Shown: positions 21,420 through 31,964 of the stretch, piece after piece
Numbering within the stretch: the stretch's first letter is position 1
Layout of the letters: every line of letters starts with the position of its first letter
The notes under the pieces: model-generated
What the model saw: the letters and a program-made list of their open reading frames with translations, nothing else
Told to the model about the DNA's origin: nothing
Database searches by the model: none
From: Diphasiastrum complanatum
Taxonomy: Eukaryota > Streptophyta > Lycopodiopsida > Lycopodiales > Lycopodiaceae
DNA length: 64,000 nucleotides
Assembly: GCA_029204225.1 (NCBI GenBank)
Contig: CM055098.1
Location: 3,039,106-3,103,105, forward strand
Direction: 5' to 3'
Program-made: the position numbers and the translations under genes

Positions 21420-22299
21420 TACTGGATAGATGAGTCTGGCTCACAAAATTTATCACACCACAGAACTGTAAATTTTTGGTTGGACACCTGATATCGGTAC
21501 GACGCGCGGGTGCACGACTACTCGTGATTCTCTTTAGCTCGCGCGCGTGGATCCAATATTGGTACTGATATGTGATATCGGTATGACCCGCGGATGTACG
21601 ACTGCTCTTGGTTTTCTTTACCTCTGGCGCGTCGATCCGATATTGGTACAGACAAGATGAAAAGTAGAGAGAATATAAGAACTTTCAGAGAGAATATTCT
21701 AGATTCCCCACTTCGACGCGGTGCCTACGCCGCCTCCTCTTTGCAAAGATTTCGAAATGTGTGATCGTTCAAAAGACAGAGATCAGTAATGTGAAAAGTA
21801 TGAAGCTTCCTAACTCTGAATGACAGTACTAGACACTATCTAGTGTGATTTGTTGTACTCCAAACAAACAAATGAGAGATTTCTTGGCAAACCTCTCACA
21901 CAAATAGCACTTTCCACAACAACTAGGAAGTATTGTAAGAATCTCCCCCACTCAACAGATTTTCAATCTGTCTGATGCTGCCCATGGCCTTTTGGATGCC
22001 TCCGGGACTGTGCTTTTCACAACAACTAGGAAGTATTGTAAAAATCTCCCCACTCAACAGATTTTCAACTGGTTTAATGCTACCCTGGCCTTTATGATGC
22101 CTCCGGGACTGTGTCTTTGTTCCCCATTGATGATTCTGAGCTCTAAACCTACAAAATACACCAAAGAAGGATTTTTTCCAGCCGTTTTTATATCTCCAAG
22201 CTTTCACCTCCCGTGAAGGACTTTCTCACTTCGTTGCAGAGCATGTGACAAGCTGTATCCACTGATCAGGCACGCATGACTATTGCTGCTCTAATACCA
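21420..22299 (-). other. Leader of outer Copia with two tandem duplications
   Basis: Two direct repeats lie in the leader. One has an 84-bp period (GATATCGGTA at 21,490 and 21,574). The other has a 103-bp period (AACAACTAGGAAGTATTGTA at 21,918 and 22,021). No gene is seen. Confidence 0.8.
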
Positions 22300-22562
22300 T
22301 GTCAAGAATTAGATATGCAACATTAAGCATTCACCATAAGCAATCACCACAAGAAGGTGGAAGAAGAACACGCACTATCACTCTATCACACTAACTCATA
22401 TAGAATGTAAAATGTACAAATAAACCCTGAACCCCTGATAGAGAGAGAAAACCTATGAGTAGACTAATAGACTAGCCTACGGCTAATGATAGCTGGTCAC
22501 AGCTGTCAACATTAATGTACCTCGTAAACAATAACAATGAAGTTTATCATTGATTTCTAACA
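22300..22562 (-). repeat. 5' LTR of outer Copia element
   Basis: 263 bp, TGTCAAGAATTAG...TTTCTAACA, followed by target copy ATTGT. A reverse-complement primer site GCTCTAATACCA lies immediately before it. Confidence 0.9.
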
Positions 22563-22739
22563 ATTGTTTAAAGCATGATGCCTCCACATCGATTCTTCCA
22601 TCCCACAACACCTCACATTGATTCTATCCATCCCACATCACCTCACATACAAATTGTGTGTTAGTTTTAGCTCCAAATCATTTTGGATCTCGACCAAATC
22701 TCAGCAGGAGATTATTTTAGGCCTGAGTGAGTCTAAAGG

Positions 22740-23376
22740 GAGTGTCTAGATCTACAAGAAGAAGAACCAATTCAAGCAAGCCAACATCTCTAATGAGAAA
22801 GAGGACCATATACATTGCAAGTGAGCATGAGTGCAATATTGAAGGAGTAGGGATTATTCCTTTGAAGCTTGCATCTTCTAAAGATCTCTTTCTCAACAAT
22901 GTCCTTTTTGTCCCAAAGCTTACAAAGTACATCTTAAGTGTTGGCCAACTTCTTGATAGTGGCCTTGATGTCAATTTCCATATTGACAATTGTGTGATCA
23001 AGAAGGATGATGAGATCCTTGCATATGGATCAAGATTTGAAGGCATCTAGAAATTCGATCCAAGTGAAAGTGCAAACTCTCTTGATGTTTCTTACATGTC
23101 CAATATTTCAAAGGAGGATGATCACACAAGATGCACATATATCAAATCTTTGAGGAGTATTGAAGCCCTTGAAGGAATAGCACCATATCAAGTTTTATTC
23201 AAGATGAAGCCTAAGGTTGATCACCTTAGTGAACTTGGTAGTGCTTGCTTTGCACATATTCCCTTGGAAACAAGGAGGAAAGTTGATCCAAACAAAAGAG
23301 TCATGATTGGATACTCATCCATCAAGGAGGCCTTTAGTGCCTTTGTGGTGTCTAAAGGCAATTGTCAGTCTAGATG
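22740..23376 (+). pseudogene. Fragment of the non-autonomous Copia lineage (third copy)
   Basis: This matches element 2 from the zinc-knuckle side (KKKNQ, QANIS) to the integrase linker (MIGYSSIKEAFS). The protease DSGAS box is gone because the sequence jumps between two TTGCAAGT copies that lie about 165 bp apart in element 2. A TAG follows FEGI at 23,048. The same integrase-core deletion is present (SLRSIEALEG), here followed by PYQVLFKMKPKVDHLSELGS. No LTR adjoins it and there is no cargo frame. Confidence 0.75.
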
Positions 23377-23399
23377 AAAGTAAGCTAGATTAAGTGTCT

Positions 23400-24440
23400 A
23401 GATCTTGATCAATCTTGTTGTTGTGCATCTTGATGCTTGAAATGAGGTTTAGATCCTCTGATTTTAACAATTTACATATGAAAAGTTTTTAGGTAATATG
23501 AAAGTTACATTCAACAGAACTATGCCATCGTTTAGAAATGGATGAATGAACTTGCAATTTGATGTCAATCTTGAAAGATTCTATTTTCTCTATTCTATGT
23601 TTAAAAAGGCTATTGATGCATTTTATATTATTTCAAAAAAAAAGGATTTAGGACAGCATTTGCATCTTCAAATGAAACGCTATAAACATTTCTAATGCTT
23701 CAAAAAAGATATGCTCTCAAGACAACCTACATGATTTGATGAACTTATACAATTCTAGATTTTGTTTATTATTTCCGAACTCATTATTGCATTGAATGAC
23801 CTTACGAAATGTTGCCATTTTGGGAAAGATTATGCATTACTCTCTAAAAGTGTTGAATAGCCTATATGATATTTTTCAAGCAGAATAATGAAAGAAACAT
23901 TAAGCCTTAAGGGTTCTTATGGAGCTCTTATACAAATCCTAAACAACCCTTTTGGCATTACAAAGAACTTTTGTTTCAAGGGATATAAGTTAAATGGCTT
24001 GAAGTTTTTCTCATGGAAGTTCAACACTCTTTTGTATTAGATTGAAAGACTTCAAGCCTACTGAAAGTATATCATCATGTATTTCTTCAAAGTTCTACAT
24101 GCTTGGAGCTTCGATGTATGATTATCAATGATGAGGTGGAAATTTTATTTCCCTTTTGAGAGAAATACTGTGTAAGAATAAAGACAATGATGTTTCTTCT
24201 AAAAAAACATTCAATTTGCTTATTGATGAGTATAAACTTTTATTTCTTTGAGGATCCTCCCAAAATTTGAAATCATCTTTTTGTACATTTTTTTAAGTAT
24301 CTTGGAGATTGGCTTGTAAAAAAACATACTTTTAAATCAAAATTAGGTAATTAAAGTATACCAAAAAAGGTTACTCTTTTTAGGTCAAAGTCCCACAACA
24401 AATGTTCTTGCATTTAGATTGAATAAAACAATCGTGTATA
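23400..24440. other. No gene seen
   Basis: AT-rich sequence with only short frames and no family resemblance. Confidence 0.6.
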
Positions 24441-24560
<120 letters not shown>

Positions 24561-24990
24561 ACTTGTAGCTAATAAAACCAAATCAGGAGTCTTATTGGCC
24601 TCTTCTAGTTTACATAATTAGGATGAGCTTTCTAAATCATGGAGTTAGATATTTCTATGAATCTACTCTCTCTCTTATATTTTATTCAACTTAATACATA
24701 TTGTTACATGATGATTTCAATAATGACATTTACAGTAGTACTTGTTTATTTTTGATTTTCAAGATAGCATGCCACATCTATTGGTGACTTGGCATGAGTC
24801 ACTTAGTTACATCTTTCTTCCTTTCCTAGTGAGTGAGTTTGAGGCCTCCATTATTATTATAAAAGTAGTTATTGTGCTAATGCCACACCCATGGCACATT
24901 TTTAGCTTACTAATTCTAACATAGGTGTAGCGTTAGAATTTTGATGAGAGTTCTATGTCGACCCACGATAGCGGGGAGGCATAGGACGAA

Positions 24991-25396
24991 TCTAATGCCT
25001 CGCAACATGAAGTATGTATGCAGGTACCATATGTAACCGCCAACACTTCAATCGACATAAACCTCAAACAAGTTGAAGGTTGAAGCCACTTTTCAGCCTG
25101 TCATCTCTTTTTTTAGTTGAGGGTTGAAGGGTTGATGCTATTTTTGGTATGCATAATAAGATAAAAAGAGGTTGAAATATGAGCCACATGTAATCTAATG
25201 CCTCGCAACATGAAGTATGTATGCAGGTACCATATGTAACCGCCAACACTTCAATCGACATAAACCTCAAACAAGTTGAAGGTTGAAGCCACTTTTCAGC
25301 CTGTCATCTCTTTTTTTAGTTGAGGGTTGAAGGGTTGATGCTATTTTTGGTATGCATAATAAGATAAAAAGAGGTTGAAATATGAGCCACATGTCC
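24991..25396. repeat. Perfect tandem duplication, 203-bp unit
   Basis: TCTAATGCCTCGCAACATGA starts at 24,991 and again at 25,194. I see no difference along the two units, so the duplication is recent or homogenised. It ends about 745 bp before the VQ gene start codon. Confidence 0.9.
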
Positions 25397-25772
25397 TGCT
25401 TGTTGGCTATATCTAGTTAGAACACACTTAACTTTGGCCCATGTGAAAGTGAATAGTTGGAGTGAAGAGGAGTGTTTGCAAATGATTGGTGCTGTAAGAA
25501 GATTGTGGTGCTAGATTTGAACATTTGTTGCAATAAGATTGTGGTGCTAGATATGAATCCCAAGTGTAATTAAACAAGAAGGAACAAGGCTTTGCGTCCC
25601 TCAAACTATTTTTATTTATATGCCTTTTTCACCCTCATACGTTGCTCATGCTGATGCTGTTGCCAACTCTTCATTCACCCTTCACCCTTCTCCTTATTAA
25701 ACTCTCCTCAACACAACACAATACATCACAAACAATGACTGGCCCGTCGCCGCCTCCTCAAAATTATCTTCT

Positions 25773-25776
<4 letters not shown>

Positions 25777-25824
<48 letters not shown>
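25777..25824. repeat. (CT)n tract in the probable 5' UTR or promoter of the VQ gene
   Basis: About 24 CT dinucleotides, followed at about 25,897 by a run of Cs. CT-rich tracts are common just around plant transcription starts; here the position is suggestive only. Confidence 0.8.
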
Positions 25825-25826
<2 letters not shown>

Positions 25827-26070
25827 CGATTCTTATCTACTGGTTTGCATCCATTACCTCATTCTTATCTCCTTTGCATTGCACCTCGCTCTCTCCCCCC
25901 CCCCCCCATTAGATTACTGATTTTTTTATCCATGACTGCCTTGGCTATCTACTCAGCTTCTTAGCATCATGAAGACGTTGTTCTAGTTAAGCAACTCTTG
26001 TTTTTTTGGTGACTAGAGGTGAGCAAGGATTTGCGTATTGACAACATTGGGGACGTGCTGCTGTGATATA

Positions 26071-26091
26071 ATGAACATCCAGGCCCTTTAA
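26071..26091 (+). other. Possible upstream ORF (6 codons) before the VQ gene
   Basis: ATG AAC ATC CAG GCC CTT TAA lies 50 bp before the main ATG. It would matter only if it lies in the transcript, which the sequence alone does not show. Confidence 0.35.
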
Positions 26092-26141
26092 GCAGCTAGG
26101 TGCTATTCAGGTTATTCAAAAGGGATTGCAATTCCATAAAA

Positions 26142-27101
26142 ATGACGCTTAGAGGGCAGCGAGTTTGCATCCCGATCACCATCCCTAACCAAACAATGCA
26201 GGCATACGCTGTATTGGAGCTACTAGGATTTACTTTCCAAAACATTCCGGAGGGCACACCAAGTTCTAGCAGTAGCCCTGAGAGCGTGATTCAGGATGCT
26301 CTCCACCCCTTCCAGATTTTTTCAGATTCACCGACATCTTGTGAGATAGCTCAAGCTTTCACCGAGCTGAAGAGTTCAAGGCTGAATAAAGCTAATAGCC
26401 TCATAACGGGAGGAGAGAGAAAATTTGCCTCACAAATTAGGATGTCTCCTAGGAAGAGCTTGAGCCCTAAAGAGTCCAATCACGCTGGATCGGCGGTGAA
26501 AGAAAACTCAAAGCATCATCAAATACATGCCGCTACCACTTTTGTGCAGGCAGATTCATCAAGCTTTCGCGAACTTGTTCAACAACTCACAGGCGCAGGT
26601 GAGACTTCTCAGGATAAGCTGTCTGCTACGCTTCTCACCAAGTCGGCTGCAAGAGAATCAGGATTGATTAGAGAAGAATTCAAAGGCGGTACTTTCGCCA
26701 GACGTAGAGAAGCGGGAGGCGGGGAGATACAGCTGGAGTTGGGTTCTGCTGCAAAGCTACGTGAAGGAAGGCAATCTTCAAAAGGATTGGAGATTAGACG
26801 CGACACCAATAATTTTAAGCGCAAAGACCTTTCCTCTTTACTGGCAGGCATCTCAGTTCTAGACATCCAACCTCTCCTCTCCATCCCCAAGGTCATGTCC
26901 TCTCTCAATGACGTGTTCCAGACTATCCACTTCCCATCACCTTCCAGCGAGCAAGAAATTGATCCCGAAGGAAACCACAACTTGGAATCCATCTCGGCGG
27001 AGAGCTCTCCCGTCATGGAAGAATGCTCCTCGTACGCTCAAGTGGAGATGCAAAGTAAAAGCGATCTCAAACTTCTTCCGCTGTTTCCTGTTCATTCATG
27101 A
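26142..27101 (+). CDS. VQ-motif protein
   Basis: 319 codons, one uninterrupted exon. The start is the first in-frame ATG (MTLRGQRVCIPI); the frame extends upstream but without an ATG. The key feature is TTFVQADSSSFRELVQQLTG near residues 132-151, an exact match to the plant VQ signature F-x-x-x-V-Q-x-x-T-G. Other family-like marks are a serine-proline-rich region before it (SPRKSLSPKE, possible MAP-kinase sites) and a C-terminal LPLFPVHS. VQ proteins are small nuclear co-regulators that bind WRKY factors, and some are MAPK substrates. The GC content is clearly higher than in the flanking transposons, and no stop or frame shift is seen, so it looks functional. Which VQ subgroup it belongs to is not certain. 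No close neighbour gene shares its promoter; upstream are a CT tract and a 203-bp duplication. Confidence 0.85.
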   Translation: MTLRGQRVCIPITIPNQTMQAYAVLELLGFTFQNIPEGTPSSSSSPESVIQDALHPFQIFSDSPTSCEIAQAFTELKSSRLNKANSLITGGERKFASQIRMSPRKSLSPKESNHAGSAVKENSKHHQIHAATTFVQADSSSFRELVQQLTGAGETSQDKLSATLLTKSAARESGLIREEFKGGTFARRREAGGGEIQLELGSAAKLREGRQSSKGLEIRRDTNNFKRKDLSSLLAGISVLDIQPLLSIPKVMSSLNDVFQTIHFPSPSSEQEIDPEGNHNLESISAESSPVMEECSSYAQVEMQSKSDLKLLPLFPVHS

Positions 27102-28000
27102 TTCAGATCAAAGGATTGATTTGTGCAGAAACATCTCTACTGTGATTACATTTGGCAAATATTCTGGAATCCGGATTCATTGATTTAGACCATATGTATG
27201 ATCTGCAGGTGCTTTGTCCTTGGTAGATTATCCATACACATTTGACAGCAGAATATTGAAAGCAAGAGCTCTGGACTATGTAGATTTATCATTACTGAGC
27301 ATGCAGCGGTTCAGTCAGAATTGGATCATCTGAGGATCGTACCAGATTTGCATGATAAAGTTCATTTTTATGGATTAGGCAAAAAGTCTATCAATCGTCT
27401 GGTGCTGTATGTGTAATATGTTTATAATACAATGTCCCCAGATCCCCCTTTAAACTGCTTAATTCCAATTTTCTTATTCATTATGAGAGCTTAATCTAAG
27501 CTGCAGCATCATTTAGCATAATAATGCTTTCGCCTGTACATCGTCTCATGAATCTTCACCAATGTTGAAGCTTTAAAGTATGGGGCAATGGATTTTGGTA
27601 CTCCCCTTTCTGTTGGGGAGAATCCTTCCATCTTTAAAAGATCGTGAGCCCCAACATTTTATGGCTCAATGACCCAATGGAAAACTTATCAAGTACAAAA
27701 GAGTGCATGTAAAAAGTATAAAAGCCAATGCAAATTGAGATCCTCTAAAGCTACTATAGCAAAGCAAACACACAACAAAGTAGCTACTCAAAATGTAAAG
27801 TAACTATAGCAAATAAAAAACACAACAAAGTAGCTACGAAAAATCTACTGCTTGATGTAATTCACTAGCTAAGATAGTTGCAATTTTAGGTAGTGCATGA
27901 AGTTGTGAAGCAACCGTTCCTACAATCACGACACATCGAAGTATTGTAAGTGCTTGAATACATCGTTAAGTGATAGAAACTCGTTGACGTTAGTAGGTGT
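27102..28000 (+). other. 3' flank of VQ gene, no further gene seen
   Basis: Probably contains the 3' UTR. Short direct repeats (AAGTAGCTAC, ACACAACAAAG) appear near 27,770-27,840. Confidence 0.5.
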
Positions 28001-28009
28001 AATGATAGA

Positions 28010-28520
28010 TAAAGGTGAGGCACCACGTGATTGAAGTATCAATGCAAATCCTGCACAAGTTGCTAAAAACACACATAAGTTTCAAAGCAAAAAAGAATAA
28101 AGTACTCTCCAAGAGCGTGATGACATTAATCCCGCTCTTTATCTTGAGATGCAGAAGAAGCAACAACACCTTAAGTAGTGGAAGCTCGACGAAGGCGGTT
28201 TGGTTGCAAAGAATCAAATTTAACATCATCCCCAAGAGTATGAACCCCTCCACGCAAGAGAAGAAGGTCAACTTGACAATGAGAATCAAACACATGCAAG
28301 TACATCATAGATGGAACTATGAGTCATGATGCAATCTCCACAAGAGGTGCAATGCATAAAATGTGTGCCAAGAGAATCAAGCATGATGACCACATGAACA
28401 TTTCCTCAAACCCACCAGCACCAAATGAGAAAGCCCCAATCTAACTCAAAGAGCAATGAAAAACAATTCGAAAGAGAGATGCAAGAGTGGAATTATAAGA
28501 CGCGCAACAAGCCAAACACT
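28010..28520 (-). pseudogene. Relic of a LINE-like C-terminal domain, left inverted copy
   Basis: In reverse complement this is homologous to 29,515-30,060. Minus-strand reading with frame jumps gives GTHFMHCTSCGDCIMTH, then a VHTLGDDV block, RRASTT and HALGEYFI. The order Cys/His cluster, DVV.D and AAQDK followed by GEDFIPLA recalls the C-terminal restriction-endonuclease-like domain of some non-LTR elements. Many stops; a relic. The family call rests on pattern memory. Confidence 0.4.
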
Positions 28521-28929
28521 TGGGCCTAGGCTTGCACAAGAAAGAAGGTGAGTCGTAGCCTTGTCGGAAGGTGAATCATTGAGAAGCTATGTGAGTATGA
28601 GAGCGGAATTGTTTCATTAGATATTTTTAAAAATGAGCTCGTTGATGATTGAAAGAATGTGGATTATTGAGAAGTTGTGTGAAAGCATGAGAGTGGAACT
28701 GCTCCAGAAGACACTTTGAAAATGAGCTAGTCGATGACTAGGTAAATTGTCCAAGAGAAGCGAAAAAGCTCTCACATGTGGAGAGATGTATAGATAAGAG
28801 TGACATTAGAATCGTGTGAGATTAGATGTACTAGATTTTTAATAATATATTTGAATCTTAAAGATTCTCAAACAGCCCATGTGGCTAATTGTTCTACTTT
28901 CAAAGAACTAGCTTGTATGAAACTACATA

Positions 28930-29430
28930 TATAGTTACTCATCTCTTTCTAAGAAAGAAGTTTCTAGTTTTGAGAATAATGAAGGTGCTCTAGTAGGTGA
29001 TTACCTTAATAATTTCATGTCGCTATTAAATTAGCTAGTTGCTATTGATGCTCCAATATTAGACAATGATGCCATTATGACACCTATATCCAATCATCCC
29101 GCAATACTTCTGAGCTATCACTCCAAAAGGTGACAAGTAGTTTGTTACAAGAAGAAGTAAGAAGGAAGAGTTCATCTTCTTCAAATAACAAGACTCTTCT
29201 CTTATTGTCAAATAATCACTAGTCTAAGAAGAAGATTATGTTAAAAGAGAAGAAGATAGATACTGAGTAGACATATGCAAATAGCATGAGCAATAGCAAA
29301 AATCTAAAAAGTTATTTTGCAAATATCATAAGAGAACCATGTCATAATATACTCATTTTATATAAAATTTTTTAATGTAGAATACAAGATTATTGTCCTA
29401 GATAGTTCTAGAGCTTCTTATATCTTTTAC
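28930..29430 (+). pseudogene. Copia gag relic
   Basis: Plus strand with stops: YLNNFMSLLN, LVAIDAPILDNDAIMTPIS and SLLQEEVRRKSSSSSNNK in different frames. This is the order of a UBN2-type Copia gag helical region followed by its basic/serine tail. A degraded knuckle-like CKYHKR follows. It lies between the two inverted relics. Confidence 0.55.
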
Positions 29431-29514
29431 TTTATAAAATCTGCTTATCAACAGATATTTGACAACACAAGTAGGCAATACCACCTTAGTTTTATAGAAT
29501 TCAAAATCACATTA

Positions 29515-30062
29515 TCAAATTTCGGCTCGTGCGTCTCTCTTAAAAGTTGTTTGTCAATGCTCTTTGAGTTAGATTGGGGCTTTTTCATCCGGTGCTCTTG
29601 GTATGCCAGAATGTTCTTGTGGTCATTCTCTTGATTCTCTTGGCACACATCTTATGTGCTGCCCTTCTGGTAGAGATTGCATCGTGACTCATTTTTTTTA
29701 ATGGTGGCGTACTTGCATCTATTGCACATGAATGCAAATTTCATGTTGTTTGGGAACAAACACACATCTTGCTTGTGTTTGATTCACAGTTGTCTCATCG
29801 TTGAGTTGACATTGTTTTCTCGTGTGAGGGAGTTTGCACTCTTGGGGATGTTGTTATTGATGATCCTTCGCGACCATACCTCCTCCTTCGAGCTTCCACT
29901 ACCCAATGCGTTGGTGCTTCTCATGCAGCTCAAGATAAAAAGCGAAATTCAGTGTCATCACGCTCTTGGAGAAGACTTTATTCCTCTTGCAATAAGATTC
30001 AAATTGCATTATCCGAAACCTAATAGACTCATACATTCTCGATTTAATTTAATAGATGTAAT
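29515..30062 (+). pseudogene. Relic of a LINE-like C-terminal domain, right copy
   Basis: The best frame starts at 29,703: GGVLASIAHECKFHVVWEQT, one stop, then VDIVFSCEGVCTLGDVVIDD, PSRPYLLLRASTTQCVGASH and AAQDKKR, and after a shift HALGEDFIPLAIR. Upstream is CPSGRDCIVTH. In some plant and algal non-LTR elements a similar order (Cys/His cluster, D-V-V-I-D-P, AA..K, GEDFIPLAIE) forms the C-terminal endonuclease-like region; I rely on remembered pattern, not a search. One stop and one shift show it is dead. Confidence 0.45.
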
Positions 30063-30734
30063 CTCGAAAGCCTAAAAAATAAATTTTTGGTTTACATTTT
30101 TAATAAGAAATAATTACATAATATTAAACAAGAAAAAAAAATTTATTAGGCTTAAATCTAGCCAAATTCATGACAAGATAACAAACTAAAAAACGAGGTA
30201 AAATGCCAAATCTAAAAATTATAATTAGCGTGTTTGTGTCAGTGCTTGCCAAAAATCTATAATCCATTGAAAAAAGCCTACCAAATTTTCAATTCACCTA
30301 CTCATAAAATTTTTGTGAGTTCTCATAACCTACATGTTTGAGCCCTTTTAGGTTATCAGCCTATCAAATATTAAACTATAGGTTTTTGTTTTCATATAAG
30401 TTTTTTTTTTTCATTTAAGATTTTAGAAATAATTAGTTTGACTCTAGCCTTTAATATAATCTTTGAGCGGCCCATCATAGATTTTTCACAAAGTGCATGC
30501 CATTTTACTTATTGTTAAATACAAAAATCATAAAAGTGTTTCTTAATCATTATTAAATTTTTAATATATATCAACATGTACAAATTTAACATTTTTGATA
30601 ATGATTATTGCATCACCCTGAATTCTTGCGTTTTCTAGAAGTTGTCGATTTTTTAAAATCTTGTCTTTTGAATCCTGCATCTCAATTTGCTTGCCGTCAA
30701 AATATTGCAAATTACGTTAATAACTAATTCGTGC

Positions 30735-31654
30735 TAAATCTCAGCGAACTCTGCGGCCGAATAGCAATGAACAAAGGCAAAGCGGGGTGTAGGAGGGCGA
30801 GTAGGAGCAGTAGTAGAAGAAGCCAGGGTAGGAAAAGTAGCCGAAATAGTAGGGTCCCTAAGCGAGGGCAGAAAAAACGAGAAGAAGTTGATAACTCGGA
30901 GTACTTATGCTACAAGGTAGTAGCCAAGGAAACAACATCACAGATATTAGGAGGCCATAAGGATGATACATCATGTCATAAAGAACCTCTAAGACCAGCA
31001 ATAAATCATGAAATAAGCTTAGTAGAATGGAGATCACCAAAAAGTTAAGAAAGCCCAGTAAACTGGTCAATATAAGCAGTCAACTCACCGGTATGGGTAA
31101 GGCTGCAAAACAGATCACATTGGCAAACTAGCCACTGGGGTTCAATCATAGCCATATGAAGGTCATGACAAAAGGTAGGTCATATATGCAAACCCCTCGC
31201 GAGTAGGCTCAAAATGATAAACATGCCACCAAGTCTCAGCTCAACCATCTAGATGTAATGCAGCCAACTGGACCTTCTGGGACTCATGACTTCCAAGAAA
31301 AGTAAGGGAGGGAAAACCTGGTGGTACTGATGGAAATCCAGGTGGTGGTGTAGGAGACCCATAAGGAGAGCCAAAAAGACTACCACCATATGAAGACTGA
31401 CCAAACGTACTACCAAAAGCACCTCCTGAAGATGAAGAGGGAGAGGTAGTCGGACTCAATATGGGGAATAAAGAGGTTTTGCCAGGACAATGAAGGGTCT
31501 CTAGCAATGTGGTATCTCCTCGAGGCAAAACGGTCTCAAGGCTATAAAGGACACGATCGATATGACTCTCAAGAAAATCCATGCGAGCATCAGTGTGCAT
31601 AAAACGATCGTCTAAAGAGATCTGCGGTGGATCGTCCGCTGAAGAAGTAGCCAT
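30735..31654 (-). pseudogene. Ty3/gypsy gag relic
   Basis: Minus strand. It opens with MATSSADDPPQISLDDRF and a Gly/Ser/Pro-rich stretch (GSTFGQSSYGGSLFGSPYG). After a TAG at the end of KVQLAALHLDG the typical gag core AETWWHVYHF, then ELTAYIDQFTGLS and KLISWFIAGLRGSL, follows with stops. These are standard gypsy gag blocks. An arginine-rich frame on the opposite strand (30,731-31,048) is its shadow. Confidence 0.75.
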
Positions 31655-31962
31655 AGGTGATAAGGAAAAGACAACCTAAGGGAGAGAACATTCGTCGTCC
31701 CCCCAACTTAGTCTATCATCCAAAGAAAGATGGACTAGGACAGCCAAATAAAAGGTTGCAAAAGGTTGGAAATGGGATAAAAATTTGGACAAATGGGCAA
31801 AAGTGAAGAGGTAAGAGGGTGCTAGAAAAGAGGCAAAAATATTTGGTTTTTGGGACAACAAATGGGCCAAAATGAGGAGAGAATAGGGCGTTGGAAATAG
31901 CAGTAGAGAGGCGCCAAAAATGGCAGCAAATGGGTGCAAAAAGTAGGTGCAAATGGGCTGAA
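31655..31962 (-). other. Gypsy leader fragment
   Basis: Purine-rich on the plus strand with recurring CAAATGGGC/CAAAAATGG motifs, directly upstream of the gag start on the minus strand, as a leader should be. Ends abruptly at about 31,962 where another gypsy fragment joins. Confidence 0.5.
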
Positions 31963-31964
31963 AA

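Larger units (their letters stand above)
12736..22562 (-). mobile_element. Copia-type retrotransposon, outer element (minus strand), TSD ATTGT
   Basis: The LTRs are 12,736-12,993 and 22,300-22,562. Both run TGTCAAGAATTAG...TTTCTAACA and are flanked by perfect ATTGT target copies (12,731-12,735 and 22,563-22,567). The primer site beside the upstream LTR reads TGGTATTAGAGC on the minus strand. In order the minus strand holds leader, gag, protease, integrase, linker, RT scraps and RNase H. A second element (14,292-19,222) splits it at a linker codon run that rejoins as KCIF/LGYDERPKAYRMYD when the insert and one target copy are removed. The RT core is deleted. Tork/Tnt1-like by its gag and linker sequence. 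Confidence 0.9.

Noticed and set aside
26100-26141. Upstream extension of the VQ frame by 14 codons
   Set aside because: It would need a GTG start; the first in-frame ATG is at 26,142.
26609-27016. 135-codon ORF antisense to the VQ gene
   Set aside because: No family resemblance; it overlaps the well supported VQ frame.
28010-30062. Simple hairpin transposon with long TIRs
   Set aside because: The arms carry coding patterns of a LINE-like domain and are strongly diverged; kept only as an open alternative in the findings.
30731-31048. Arg/Ser-rich 105-codon ORF on the plus strand
   Set aside because: Antisense shadow of a decayed gypsy gag, whose minus-strand reading shows typical gag blocks.
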